From positions 1,488,001 through 1,552,000 of the forward strand of contig JAWKHH010000001.1 in NCBI GenBank assembly GCA_041394945.1: a DNA stretch of 64,000 bases. The letters run 5' to 3'. The stretch is from Bryobacteraceae bacterium (GTDB lineage Bacteria > Acidobacteriota > Terriglobia > Bryobacterales > Bryobacteraceae). A model generated the notes under the pieces. The model worked only from the letters and a program-made list of their open reading frames with translations, was not told the DNA's origin and did no database searches. Shown here piece by piece: positions 33,911 through 42,572 of this stretch (position 1 is the first letter of the stretch; every line of letters begins with the position of its first letter). Position numbers and translations under genes: made by a program.

Positions 33911-34396
33911 TTACATCTTGTAGCGGCCAAGGTCTTCGTCGCCGAGATTTTCGAGCCAGCGGCGGAGGTCTTCGTTGTTGACCTTTTCCGAGATGGCCGA
34001 AGCCATCTTCGAATTGTGGAGCACGGAGTCATCGACGAAGATGGGGCAATCGAGGCGAAGGGCGATGGCGAGGGCGTCGCTCGGGCGGGAGTCGATGCTG
34101 ATGAGCGAGCCGTCGCGCTCGAGCCAGATAACGGCGTAGAAGACATCGTCGCGAAGTTCGTTGACCACGACCTTGCGGACGCTGGTCTCGAGGCCGTGGA
34201 GGAGGGTCTTGATGAGATCGTGGGTCATGGGCCGCTGGGTGCTGACCTTTTCGATTTCGAGCGCGATGGCATTGGCCTCGTAGACGCCGACCCAGATGGG
34301 CAGGATGTTACCGCCGGCGGCATCCTTGAGGATGACGATGGGCATGTTGTTCAAGGGGTCCATCATGAGCCCGCGGATTTTCATTTCTACTTCCAT
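33911..34396 (-). CDS. Bifunctional nuclease family protein (DUF151)
   Basis: 161 residues with the DUF151 pattern: MKIRGLMMDPLNNMPIVILKD, then LPIWVGVYEANAIALEIE and ISIDSRPSDALAIALRL. Members bind or cleave nucleic acids; a plant homologue is a bifunctional nuclease and a Thermotoga structure is known, but the bacterial role is unclear. A near-perfect Shine-Dalgarno aaggagg five bases before the ATG at 34396 fixes the start. A UVR domain, present in some members, is absent. It is followed by the small unknown gene and the amidase gene. Confidence 0.92.
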   Translation of the reverse strand: MEVEMKIRGLMMDPLNNMPIVILKDAAGGNILPIWVGVYEANAIALEIEKVSTQRPMTHDLIKTLLHGLETSVRKVVVNELRDDVFYAVIWLERDGSLISIDSRPSDALAIALRLDCPIFVDDSVLHNSKMASAISEKVNNEDLRRWLENLGDEDLGRYKM

Positions 34397-34421
34397 CGTT
34401 TCCTCCTTGTTCGGTCCCCGA

Positions 34422-35759
34422 TCAAAGCGCGCCGCCGACCGCGGCCAGTTCGCCGACCAGCGAGTTCGGGCCGGCGCGGGTGACGAGCACCTGCCGATAT
34501 CCGCCGGGTTCGAGTTCAACGCCGCCGGTGAAATTGAGCGGACGATTCTGCGAAGTGCGGCCGATCCACTGGCCGGTGGCTTTGTTGAAGCCCTCGACCA
34601 TGACTTCCTGGACCGTACCGATGAGGGCCGAGTTGCGGCGGAGCTGGATGGCGCGCTGCTTCTCCTGCAGAATCGTGAGCCGGCGGCCCTTTTCGTTCTC
34701 GTCGAGCGCGCCGTCGAGGCCGAGGGCGCCGGTGTTGGGACGGGGCGAATACTTGAAGCTGAACATCGAGTCGTATTCGACCTCGCCGATCAAGTCGAGC
34801 GTCTGTTCGAAGTCCGCTTCGGTTTCGCCGGGGAACCCGACGATGATGTCTGTGGAGAGGGCGATGCCACGGGGCGAAGAACGGAGCCAATCAATGCGGC
34901 GCATGTAGTCGTCGCGGGTGTAGAGGCGCTGCATGCGCGCGAGCACGGGGTCCGCGCCAGACTGGACGGGCAGATGAACCTGATTGCAGAGCACCGGGTT
35001 TTCGTCGATGGCGTCGACGATGTCCTTGCCGAAATCACGGGGATGGGAGGTAGTGAAGCGGACGCGGCGGAGGCCGGGGATGCCGGCGATCTCGCGCAAG
35101 AGCCCGGCGAAGGTCCAGGCGGGCGGCGAGGGGTCGCGGTAGCTGTTGACGTTCTGGCCGAGCAACTGGATTTCGGTGTAGCCCATCGCGGCCAGCTCGC
35201 CCGCCTCGCGCATGATCGAATCGGAGGTGCGGCTGCGTTCGGGACCACGCGTGAACGGCACCACGCAGTAGGCGCAGGATTTGTCGCAGCCTTCGATGAT
35301 GGTGATGTAGGCGCGGTGGGGGTTGTCGCGGCGGGTGATAGGCGTTTCGAAGGTGTCTTCGGTGTCGAGGCTCAACCCGGTGACGCGCTTGTCGCCGGAT
35401 TCGATCTGGACGAGCAATTCCGGGAGCTTGGTGTAGCTGGCCGATCCGCAGACGAGACTCACGTGGGGAGCGCGTTCGAAGATGCGCTCGCCTTCCTGCT
35501 GCGCGACGCAGCCGAGCACGGCGAAGACGCGCTTTTCGCCGGACGGGCCATTCCCGGAGTCCCGCTTGAACTGCTGCAGGCGCGAGAAGACTTTCTGTTC
35601 GGCTTTGTCGCGGATGCTGCACGTGTTGTAGAACACGAGGTCGGCTTCTTCCGGGGTGGCGACCTGGTCATAGCCCTGGCCGACGAGCGACCCGATGACC
35701 TTCTCGGAATCGTGGGCATTCATCTGGCAGCCGAAGGTCTCGATGTAGAACTTCTTCAT
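34422..35759 (-). CDS. miaB: tRNA-2-methylthio-N6-isopentenyladenosine37 synthase MiaB
   Basis: 445 residues. The UPF0004 domain (1-125) carries Cys11, Cys47 and Cys84 in ETFGCQMN, YNTCSIR and VLGCVAQQ. The radical SAM core has the CDKSCAYC cluster motif. The TRAM domain ends the protein (about 375-440). The MiaB type, not RimO or MtaB, is indicated by the FGCQMNxxDS start and the PFTRGPERSR segment. It adds the methylthio group at A37 of tRNAs reading UNN codons. Confidence 0.96.
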   Translation of the reverse strand: MKKFYIETFGCQMNAHDSEKVIGSLVGQGYDQVATPEEADLVFYNTCSIRDKAEQKVFSRLQQFKRDSGNGPSGEKRVFAVLGCVAQQEGERIFERAPHVSLVCGSASYTKLPELLVQIESGDKRVTGLSLDTEDTFETPITRRDNPHRAYITIIEGCDKSCAYCVVPFTRGPERSRTSDSIMREAGELAAMGYTEIQLLGQNVNSYRDPSPPAWTFAGLLREIAGIPGLRRVRFTTSHPRDFGKDIVDAIDENPVLCNQVHLPVQSGADPVLARMQRLYTRDDYMRRIDWLRSSPRGIALSTDIIVGFPGETEADFEQTLDLIGEVEYDSMFSFKYSPRPNTGALGLDGALDENEKGRRLTILQEKQRAIQLRRNSALIGTVQEVMVEGFNKATGQWIGRTSQNRPLNFTGGVELEPGGYRQVLVTRAGPNSLVGELAAVGGAL

Positions 35760-35847
35760 TGACGCTCGTCTCTAATTATAGGGGCCTTGTGCGCGGGCTC
35801 GCGGCGAAGCGGCCCGGTGCGGGCAGCAGCACGGGTTTCCGTACCGG

Positions 35848-36465
35848 TCAGTTGACGTTGCGCGGAATGGAATCGTAGCCGGCCAGTTTCAGCCGGGCCT
35901 TCATCTGCGCGGCATCGCCGCCAGCAAGAGGTCCGACGAGGACGCGGACGAGTGCGGAATCGGGCACCGGCATTTTGGCTGCCGGGAAGCCCTTGGAGGC
36001 GAGGGTGGAGATCATCCGGTCGGCTTCGGGGCCCTTCGTGGCCGCGACCTGGAGGTAAGAGCCGCGGGCAAGGGTTCCGGCGGGCGCGGGACGGACGGGC
36101 TCAGCCTTCGGAGGCGCCGGCTTCGGGGGCTCCGGTTTGGGCGGTTCGGGTTTGGGAGGAGGCGCGGTGGTGGACACCGGCGGGGGCTCCGGCTTTGTGA
36201 CGGGGGGCTCCGGCCGGGCCGCGGGCGGCTCGGGAGTGGACACGGGGGCCGATGGCGGCTTGTCGATTTCCGGTAGCGAACCGCCGCCGACCGGAATCGG
36301 ATCCGGCGCGGTGGCATTCGCCATGGTGACTGGCGCGGTGTAGCGGCCGGCCAGGTACCCCATGGAGAAGAACACGGCCAGCAAGAGCACTACGAGGAAG
36401 AATACGCTCAGCAGTTGCTTGTTGCCTAGTACGAGTTCAAATTCGCCTTCTTCATTGGTTGGCAT
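35848..36465 (-). CDS. SPOR-domain membrane protein
   Basis: About 205 residues. A short cytoplasmic N-terminus (about 1-17) leads into one membrane helix (about 18-39), a periplasmic linker rich in Pro, Lys and Glu with PPKPEPPKPEPPKPAPPK-type repeats (about 60-130), and a C-terminal SPOR domain (about 135-205) with YLQVAATKGPEAD and VLVGPLAGGDAAQ. SPOR domains bind denuded glycan strands at the division septum, so a cell-division role is likely. It reads in the same direction as miaB, with 88 bp between. Confidence 0.9.
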   Translation of the reverse strand: MPTNEEGEFELVLGNKQLLSVFFLVVLLLAVFFSMGYLAGRYTAPVTMANATAPDPIPVGGGSLPEIDKPPSAPVSTPEPPAARPEPPVTKPEPPPVSTTAPPPKPEPPKPEPPKPAPPKAEPVRPAPAGTLARGSYLQVAATKGPEADRMISTLASKGFPAAKMPVPDSALVRVLVGPLAGGDAAQMKARLKLAGYDSIPRNVN

Positions 36466-36821
36466 CGCTTCTTGGCCCAATCCTTCGTAGAATACACATG
36501 CCGTCTTCCGACCGGCTTGCCTCAAACAGTGGGGCCGGACGAGCCCCACGGAAATAATCGGTTCTGAAACTAATAACTTGATAGTACCAAGTACGAAACT
36601 GGCCCGCAGAGGTCAATCGGGCGTTCGAGGGTGCGATCAACCGGGGCGCCAGTGGACCCACTTCACGGGGATGCGGCCCTCGTTCGCGGCAAGTCAGGCG
36701 ATCTTCGAGGGTAGCGCCGCGATGGTACCAAAGTTCTGGAGGCGATGAGGCTCATGCCGTACGTCGTAATAGCTCGCGTGCTCCATTCTCAACTGCCGCC
36801 GTTTTCTTCATCCTGAATCAG
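36466..36821. other. 356-bp divergent intergenic region
   Basis: It lies between the SPOR gene and the PAS protein gene, which read away from each other. It holds an AT-rich patch at 36550-36600 with a weak dyad acttg/caagt (36576-36580 and 36588-36592). That patch may include the SPOR-gene promoter. I see no coding sequence, RNA or clear regulatory site elsewhere in it. Confidence 0.4.
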
Positions 36822-37916
36822 GTGAAAGTCGTGGTGCCATTGAAAACTACGGTACAGGCGAGCCGCCTGTTCATCGCCGCCGTAGCGGTGTTCTCCCTCT
36901 GGAATCTGTTTTGCTTCGCGGAAATCCTACTCGATATGAACCGGGGCTGGGACGCAAGGCGCACGGCTACGCCGAATGCTCTCAACGACGAGCGGCGGCA
37001 GGTGGCGGTGCGGTGGGGAGTGTCGCTACTGCTCGCGGCCGGTTGCGTGGGAGCGCTGGCGCAATCGGAGCGAGGCAAGGGGTCGGACCGGGCCGCGAAG
37101 TGGTCGCAGGCGGCGGTGGCTTCAGCGTCGGACGCGATCCTGATCACGGACCGCGAGATGCGGATCGTGGAATGGAACGGGGCGGTGGAGAAGCTGCTCG
37201 GCTTCCCACGGAACGAAGTGCGAAACCAGGGCCTGGAGTGCGTGCTGCCGGTGACGCCGGAAATGCGGATCGCGGCGCTGCGCATGCCGGACGGAGAAGC
37301 GCGGGTGCGGGCGCGCGTGGTGCGGCGGGACGGATCGAAGATCCCGATGGAGATCACGCTGCGGCAACTGTGGCTGGGGGACCGCGCCGGCTTCGTGTGT
37401 TACGCGCGGCGGGCGGCGGCGGCCTCGCCGGTGGAGCCGGCGTTTCGCGAAGAGGTGCGCTTTCTCACCGATGTCTTCGATCGGGCTCCTGGGCCGATGG
37501 TGGTGCTCGATGGCGGAGGCCGGGTGGAGCGGATGAACGCGGCGGCGCAGGGGATACTGGGGCGGTCCGCGGTGGAACTACGATCGACGCCGTATTGGGA
37601 GGTGTTTCTCACGCGGGACGAGGAGATCAGCCGGGCGCAGGCGGAATTCGAGGCAAGCGCCGGGGCGGGGTTCGGCCCGGTGAAGGAAAGCTGGCTGGTC
37701 GCGGACGGAGAGATCCGGACGATCGAGTGGATGCGGAGTGCGATTCGCGGACCTGAAGGGACGCTGGATCACGTGGTGCTGGCCGGCCCGGCATTGGCCG
37801 AGCACGCAGCGATGACCAGCGCGGAGGAGACGGAAGCCGCGGTCTCCGAGCGGAGTATCTGGGGCCCGAGCGAAACGGGAGTCCAGCCGGAGGCGACGGC
37901 AAGCGACCGTTCCTGA
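36822..37916 (+). CDS. Membrane protein with two PAS domains and no output domain
   Basis: 364 residues from GTG 36822. Two membrane helices (about 13-36 and 66-80) are followed by a first PAS domain (about 95-200, with DAILITDREMRIVEWNGAVE and LLGFPRNEV). A second, more diverged PAS domain follows (about 212-325, with FDRAPGPMVVLDGGGRVERMN). No histidine kinase, GGDEF or other output domain follows, and the Ala/Glu-rich C-terminus is the part that overlaps rsmE by 148 bp antisense. It may work as a sensor that signals through partner proteins, or be a truncated sensor. Confidence 0.85.
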   Translation: MKVVVPLKTTVQASRLFIAAVAVFSLWNLFCFAEILLDMNRGWDARRTATPNALNDERRQVAVRWGVSLLLAAGCVGALAQSERGKGSDRAAKWSQAAVASASDAILITDREMRIVEWNGAVEKLLGFPRNEVRNQGLECVLPVTPEMRIAALRMPDGEARVRARVVRRDGSKIPMEITLRQLWLGDRAGFVCYARRAAAASPVEPAFREEVRFLTDVFDRAPGPMVVLDGGGRVERMNAAAQGILGRSAVELRSTPYWEVFLTRDEEISRAQAEFEASAGAGFGPVKESWLVADGEIRTIEWMRSAIRGPEGTLDHVVLAGPALAEHAAMTSAEETEAAVSERSIWGPSETGVQPEATASDRS

Positions 37917-38524
37917 TCGGTCCAGCCGCCTTCAGGGCCGGTTAGGAGCGAGACGGCCGGGTGGTTTCCGGGCACGGGGTTGGCGGCGGGAAAGACGGTG
38001 AGGAGCGGAGCGGCGGCGGGCGATTCGTCGAGCAGAAATCGTACGCCCGTGGCGGCGCCGACGGCGGCGGGGAACGGGATGGGATCTTCGAGAGTGGGAA
38101 CGGCATCGCGGCGGGACTGCTGCGCGCTTTCGAGCAGAATGCGTTCCCAGCGCGGCCGGCGCTTGGCGGCGGCTCTGTCGAGCCCCTTTTCGCTGCGGGC
38201 GGCAATGACGGGCACCAGGGCGGAGACGCCGGTTTCAGTGGATTTCTCGAGGATGTCCTCGAGACGGTCAAACTTGATCAACGCGAAGTAGAGGGTGATG
38301 GCGACGGGGAGCGGGTGGAGCGGCAGAGGTTCGACGGCGCGAAAGACGACACGGTTCTTGCGGGCTTCCACCACCTCGCCCAGATAGGGCGCGCCGCCGG
38401 CGACGATTTCGTAGCGCTGACCGGCTTCGACGCGGAGGACCCGGGTGAGGTGGTGCGCGTCGTCTCCGGTGAGTTCGGTTTCGCCAAGGCGGAGGGGAGG
38501 AACGAAGAAGCGGCGCCGGGCCAT
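37769..38524 (-). CDS. rsmE: 16S rRNA (uracil1498-N3)-methyltransferase RsmE
   Basis: 251 residues. The N-terminal PUA-like part (MARRRFFVPPL, HHLTRVLRVEAGQ) is followed by the SPOUT knot domain. Its motifs are KSTETGVSALVPVIAARSE, LLTGPEGGWTDQE and SLGPQILRSETAA. The family normally ends shortly after this last motif, so the protein is full length. Its 3' 148 bp overlap the PAS gene on the other strand. It starts 12 bp before the next minus-strand gene, which it precedes in transcription. Confidence 0.95.
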   Translation of the reverse strand: MARRRFFVPPLRLGETELTGDDAHHLTRVLRVEAGQRYEIVAGGAPYLGEVVEARKNRVVFRAVEPLPLHPLPVAITLYFALIKFDRLEDILEKSTETGVSALVPVIAARSEKGLDRAAAKRRPRWERILLESAQQSRRDAVPTLEDPIPFPAAVGAATGVRFLLDESPAAAPLLTVFPAANPVPGNHPAVSLLTGPEGGWTDQERSLAVASGWTPVSLGPQILRSETAASVSSALVIAACSANAGPASTT

Positions 38525-38536
38525 TCCGGTGTCGGC

Positions 38537-38965
38537 CTAGGCGGGGTCCAGATGAATCGGCATGAAGTTGCCGTTCATCCGGGAAACGTTTCTGGCGCGG
38601 ACGATGCGGGGCAGCGGGATCTCGACGAGGCGTTGGGCGTCGCCATGAGGTTCGGGATAGAGATCGATGTCGACCGGCTCCGTGCCCTCGAAGATCGACG
38701 CCGCAGCGTCGGGCGTGACGAAGCCGATGATGTGGACCACGCCCGCCGTGAGCTTGTGGACCTCGAAGCTTTGGTAAATCCGCTTGGTGAACAGGGGCGT
38801 CAGTTCGTTGACTGGCGACGAGGTGAAGCCGTAGATATTATCGGGCAGGCGGCCAAGCGGAGTGCCCTCGTCGGCAGGGGCCAGGTGCGCGAGGCTCTTC
38901 TGAGTGCGAAGGCTCGTGAGTTGCGCTTCGAATTCGGGGGTGATCGCGGAGGCGAGCGTGCTCAT
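38537..38965 (-). CDS. Conserved-looking cytoplasmic protein of unknown function
   Basis: 142 residues from ATG 38965, ending 12 bp before rsmE starts. The sequence has GRLPDNIYGFTSSPVNELTP and VVHIIGFVTPDAAASIFEG and ends with a segment ILPRIVRARN-like. No signal peptide, helix or known motif is seen. The longer open frame reaching 39265 is an antisense artefact of the DUF1080 gene. Close spacing with rsmE suggests one transcript. No function can be proposed. Confidence 0.65.
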   Translation of the reverse strand: MSTLASAITPEFEAQLTSLRTQKSLAHLAPADEGTPLGRLPDNIYGFTSSPVNELTPLFTKRIYQSFEVHKLTAGVVHIIGFVTPDAAASIFEGTEPVDIDLYPEPHGDAQRLVEIPLPRIVRARNVSRMNGNFMPIHLDPA

Positions 38966-38988
38966 CCCATTTATTTTACAGCGGCCTC

Positions 38989-39720
38989 TTATTTCGCAGC
39001 GGGTACGCGATTGTTGGATGGGAGCGGACGGAGCCAGATGTCGCGGAAGCGCATCACGGTGTGGGGAGCGTTGGGGAAGCCGCTGTGATCCTGGAGCAGG
39101 ATCGGGCCGGGTCCGCAACCCTGGCCGAGCTTTTCGCTGGCATCGACAGAGACGTGGTCCTGGACGAGGAGGCCGTTGACGAAAGCGGTGACAGTGGCTC
39201 GGGTGGTTACCTTTCCGGAGGCGTCGCAGACGGGGGCGTGGAAGACGACGTCGTAGGTCTGCCACTCGGTGGGAGGCCGGGCGGCGTTCACGAGCGGCGG
39301 GGCTTGCCCGTAGAGGCCGCCAAGGTGGCCGTGCGCGTAGGTGGCGTTGTCGTAGGAATCGAGAATCTGAAGCTCGTAGCGGCCCTGGAGGTAGAGTCCG
39401 CTGTTGCCGCGGAGCTGGCCTTTTTGGTCGGGCATGTCAGGGACGGCGAACTCGAGGTGAAGCTGGAAACTCTGGAACTCATCCCGGGTGCGGATGTCGC
39501 CGGTTCCGCTGGCGCAGACCATCTGGCGGTCCTGCAGCGCACAGCGGGCAGTGGCGCCGTCGGGGCCGATCCAGTGGGCGAGGCTTTCGCCGTTGAACAG
39601 GATGAGGGCGTCGGAAGGGGGTACGGCAGCCGCACGGCCGGGTGAGACTACGCGCGGCTGAGGGGATTCCTGGGCGAAGGCGACACAGGCTACGAGGGCG
39701 ACGCTGACGCGGAGGAGCAT
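38989..39720 (-). CDS. Secreted DUF1080 protein (3-keto-disaccharide hydrolase-like)
   Basis: 243 residues with a signal peptide (1-16) and a concanavalin-like fold of the DUF1080 family. ALILFNGESLAHWIGPDG, GQLRGNSGLYLQGRYELQILDS and TEWQTYDVVFHAPVC are its conserved strands. Some DUF1080 members hydrolyse 3-keto-glucosides, and others are non-catalytic glycan binders. A cre/LacI-type operator lies 110 bp upstream (39830-39843), and the LacI-type regulator gene is adjacent. Sugar-dependent control is therefore a fair inference. Confidence 0.88.
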   Translation of the reverse strand: MLLRVSVALVACVAFAQESPQPRVVSPGRAAAVPPSDALILFNGESLAHWIGPDGATARCALQDRQMVCASGTGDIRTRDEFQSFQLHLEFAVPDMPDQKGQLRGNSGLYLQGRYELQILDSYDNATYAHGHLGGLYGQAPPLVNAARPPTEWQTYDVVFHAPVCDASGKVTTRATVTAFVNGLLVQDHVSVDASEKLGQGCGPGPILLQDHSGFPNAPHTVMRFRDIWLRPLPSNNRVPAAK

Positions 39721-39829
39721 CGTTCACCAGGATAACGGCCGAGGGGCTGAGCGACATGACGTATAAAAACAATTAATGAAAAATTATCCGATTCACGCTT
39801 GACACCGATTACCGGTTGCTGGAAGATAT

Positions 39830-39843
39830 TGAAAACGATTACA
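39830..39843. promoter_or_regulatory. LacI/CcpA-type operator (cre consensus)
   Basis: tgaaaacgattaca matches the cre consensus TGWAANCGNTNWCA at every position. It lies between the DUF1080 gene (start 39720) and the 3' end of the lacI-family gene. A TTGACA-like hexamer (39799-39804) and a second CCG-containing near-dyad (39803-39815) lie beside it. The bound regulator is presumably the adjacent LacI-family protein. Confidence 0.5.
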
Positions 39844-39895
39844 GGCGGACCGCTGGGCTTGGGCGGCCCAATTCCTCCGAGGCGTGTCCGCCTGT
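39841..39895 (-). terminator. Inverted repeat downstream of lacI, possible terminator
   Basis: acaggcggac (39841-39850) and gtccgcctgt (39886-39895) are perfect complements with a 35-bp loop that itself can fold (tgggc with gccca). Read on the minus strand, downstream of the lacI stop at 39964, the hairpin is followed by aatcgttttcaatat, a modest T-rich tract. It could terminate lacI. The long loop makes it an unusual terminator. Confidence 0.4.
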
Positions 39896-39963
39896 ATCCC
39901 CTCCTTGGACAACCTTCCTCGATTCAGCCGCAAACGTTCATCGTGCGGCTTGGCCGCGTTTCC

Positions 39964-41013
39964 TTACCAGTTCCATTGCGCGCCGCACGAGGCACGGACG
40001 ATCAGGCGGGTGGGTAATTCCTTGTGTTCGCGCTCCCGGGTGGGGTCATTCAAGCGCAACAGCAAGACTTCCGCGGCGGTGCGACCCATTTCCGTGGCGC
40101 CGAAGGAGACAGTGGTGAGGGAGGGGCGGAGGGAGGTAGCCCAGGAGAAATCGTCGAAGCCGACGAGGGCGATCTGGCGGGGGATATCGAGGCGGGCGGC
40201 GTGAATGGCTTGCAGTGCGCCGAGGGTGAGGAGATTTCCGGCGGCAAACACAGCGGTGGGGGGCTCCGGCCGAGCGAGGAGCTGGACCATGGCGAGGCGG
40301 GCGGCCTCCTGACGCCATTCGATTATCGACACCATTTCGTCGGGAACGGCACAACCCGCGCTTCCGAAAGCAGCCCGATAGCCGTCGAGGCGTTCGGCGC
40401 CCGTGCTCGAGGTGGTCGGGCCGCACAACAGGCCAACGCGGCGATGGCCGAGACGGAGAAGATGGCACACCGCGTCGTAGGAGCCGCGGAAATTGGAGGC
40501 GCTGACGGTGTCGACAGGGACGTCCCTGGGTGTCCGCGACAAGCCGACGAGGGCGATCCCGGCGTCGCTCATTTCGTTGTAGAGCCGGCTGGGCTTTTCG
40601 CTGGGCGTGAAGATGAGGCCGGCCACTCCCTCGCCGTACAAGGTCTCCAGCATGCGCTGCTCGCTGTCGGGGCAGTCACGGTAGTTGGCGAGCAGGAGGC
40701 AGTAGCCCGCCGGCCGGAGCACATCGTCGATGCCGCTGATGGCGCTGCTGAAGAACGGATTCTCGATGTCGGGGATGACGACGCCGACGGTATGGGTTTC
40801 CTGAGAGCGAAGATTTCGCGCGACGCGGTTCGGCTTGTAGGCGAGAGCGCGGGCGGCGGAGTGAACTTTTTCGGCCAGTTCGTCGCTAACGGGTCCGGAA
40901 CCGGAGAGAACGCGCGAGACCGTCGCGGTGGAGACACCGGCCAAGGCAGCGACTTCTTTGACCGTCGGGACTGATCGTGACACCCCGACCGCAGTAGGCC
41001 TCCGACGGGACAT
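39964..41013 (-). CDS. LacI-family transcriptional regulator
   Basis: 349 residues. The helix-turn-helix (about 17-36, VPTVKEVAALAGVSTATVSR) and hinge helix AARALAYKPNRVARNLRS are followed by a periplasmic-binding-protein-like sensor domain. That domain has GVVIPDIENPFFSSAISGI, VALVGFDDFS-like and SLTTVSFGATEMG segments. It is a sugar- or metabolite-responsive DNA-binding protein, probably dimeric. The neighbouring DUF1080 gene and the cre-type site suggest its target. The ATG-coded start precedes a short basic extension before the HTH. Confidence 0.93.
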   Translation of the reverse strand: MSRRRPTAVGVSRSVPTVKEVAALAGVSTATVSRVLSGSGPVSDELAEKVHSAARALAYKPNRVARNLRSQETHTVGVVIPDIENPFFSSAISGIDDVLRPAGYCLLLANYRDCPDSEQRMLETLYGEGVAGLIFTPSEKPSRLYNEMSDAGIALVGLSRTPRDVPVDTVSASNFRGSYDAVCHLLRLGHRRVGLLCGPTTSSTGAERLDGYRAAFGSAGCAVPDEMVSIIEWRQEAARLAMVQLLARPEPPTAVFAAGNLLTLGALQAIHAARLDIPRQIALVGFDDFSWATSLRPSLTTVSFGATEMGRTAAEVLLLRLNDPTREREHKELPTRLIVRASCGAQWNW

Positions 41014-41070
41014 TAGTTAAATCGTAGGGGATTACAGGAGTGATGTCAAAACAGACAAGTGCTAATTTGA

Positions 41071-42543
41071 TTAATCCGGCTGCGAGAAACAGTAGAGGGC
41101 GGTTTTGGTCCTTAGGTATATGCGGTTGTCGATCAGAGCGGGCGTGGCGAAGCATTCTTCGTCAAAATCATCGACAGACAGGATTTCCCACTCCTGGCCG
41201 GCGGATACCACCGTGACTTTGCCCTCCTGGCTCAGAAGGTAAACCTTTCCAGCACCGGCGACGGGAGAGGCATAGTAGGTTCCGAGAGCGCCGGAAAGAC
41301 GGCCCTGCTTGAGGATTTTGCCGGTGACGGGATCGAGACTGGTGAAGATCCCGCCATCTTTTACTAAGTAAAGAATTTTGTTATAGATCAGGGGAGAAGG
41401 CACGTTCGGCAGGAACTTTTGCATGCGCCAGATAACAGCAGCGGAACCGGTGAGATCGCCCTTGCCGGCGGGTTTCACGGCGATGAGGACGTTTCGCGAG
41501 GAACGCCGCGCACGGTAATTTTCCCACTCCTGCGCGTTAACAAGTGTGTCGTTATTTAGATCGATATTCACGAAGCCGCGCTGCGTTCTTGGATCGGCGG
41601 AGTACTCGGCGGCGGTGAGGACCCCGTCATGATTGCTGTCCCGCTCCGCAAGAATCGCGGAGAAGGCCGGAGTCTCGGTGGGAGATTCCGCTTCCCCGCC
41701 GCCTTCCCACCAGTGCGCATAGATGATGCCGTCGTGAACGATCGGGGTGGATTTGGGCTGCCACGACATGCCGCGAATCCACCAAAGTTTCTCGCCGGTG
41801 GCGGCGTCGTAGCCGGTTAGATAGTAGGCGCCGGGGACGACGATCTGCGCTTTTGCACCGGGTGGTTGGTACAGCAGCGGTGTGGAATAGGAGCGGGTAA
41901 CCTCGGGACGCGCCGTGCGCCAGACTTCACGGCCCGTGACTTTGTCGACGGCGAGCAGGAAGGAATCCGAATCCTGGTCGCAGAGCATGATGACGAGATC
42001 GCCGGCGACGATCGGAGACGAACCGTGCCCGTTCACGTTGTTGAAGGGACCCAGGGGCGCTTTCCAGAGTTCGCGCCCTTCGAGGTCGTAGGCGATCAGT
42101 CCGTAGTCGCCGAAGAAGACGAAGACGCGGTCGCCGTCGACGACCGGGCTCGGAGAGGCGGGAGAGTTGGTGGGTTGGTAGCGTTCGAGCCGGGGACGCG
42201 GGGCTTCGCGGCGCCAGAGGATTTCGCCGGTCTGGCGCTGGATGGCGAAGGTGTAGAGCTTGCCGCCCTGATCGACGACCTTGTCGCGGCCGGCATCGGA
42301 GGAGGAACCGCCTTCCGCGGCGGTAAGGAAAATGCGGCCACCGGCGACGATGGGGGAGGAATGGCCGGGAGGCAGCTCCGTTTTCCAGACGACGTTCTTT
42401 TCGGGGCCGATTTCGGCGGGGAGTTTAGTGGTGCGAATGGCGACGCCGGCGCCGTCGGGTCCACGGAAGCGCGGCCAATCGAGGTCAGCGGCGAAGGCTA
42501 GGGTCAATGGCAGGAGGGCAGCGGCGCGCGCGAGTCGCAACAT
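41071..42543 (-). CDS. Secreted PQQ-type beta-propeller protein with an inserted EF-hand pair
   Basis: 490 residues: signal peptide (1-19) and PQQ-like propeller blades. Repeats such as GKLYTFAIQRQTGEILWR, LIAYDLEGRELWKAPLG and LTGYDAATGEKLWWIRG are typical. An insertion at about 295-345 holds two EF-hand loops: Asp302-x-Asn304-x-Asp306-Gly with Glu313, and Asp328-x-Asn330-x-Asp332 with Glu339. Calcium binding is therefore likely. No catalytic residues of quinoprotein dehydrogenases are evident, so a scaffold or binding role is as likely as oxidation. It lies 29 bp after holB on the same strand. Confidence 0.88.
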   Translation of the reverse strand: MLRLARAAALLPLTLAFAADLDWPRFRGPDGAGVAIRTTKLPAEIGPEKNVVWKTELPPGHSSPIVAGGRIFLTAAEGGSSSDAGRDKVVDQGGKLYTFAIQRQTGEILWRREAPRPRLERYQPTNSPASPSPVVDGDRVFVFFGDYGLIAYDLEGRELWKAPLGPFNNVNGHGSSPIVAGDLVIMLCDQDSDSFLLAVDKVTGREVWRTARPEVTRSYSTPLLYQPPGAKAQIVVPGAYYLTGYDAATGEKLWWIRGMSWQPKSTPIVHDGIIYAHWWEGGGEAESPTETPAFSAILAERDSNHDGVLTAAEYSADPRTQRGFVNIDLNNDTLVNAQEWENYRARRSSRNVLIAVKPAGKGDLTGSAAVIWRMQKFLPNVPSPLIYNKILYLVKDGGIFTSLDPVTGKILKQGRLSGALGTYYASPVAGAGKVYLLSQEGKVTVVSAGQEWEILSVDDFDEECFATPALIDNRIYLRTKTALYCFSQPD

Positions 42544-42572
42544 GTCCGCAAGTATATCGAGGGAGGCGCGGG

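Noticed and set aside
36576..36592. Weak dyad acttg-7-caagt as an operator.
   Set aside because: Five-base arms in an AT-rich patch are expected by chance, and no regulator is adjacent.
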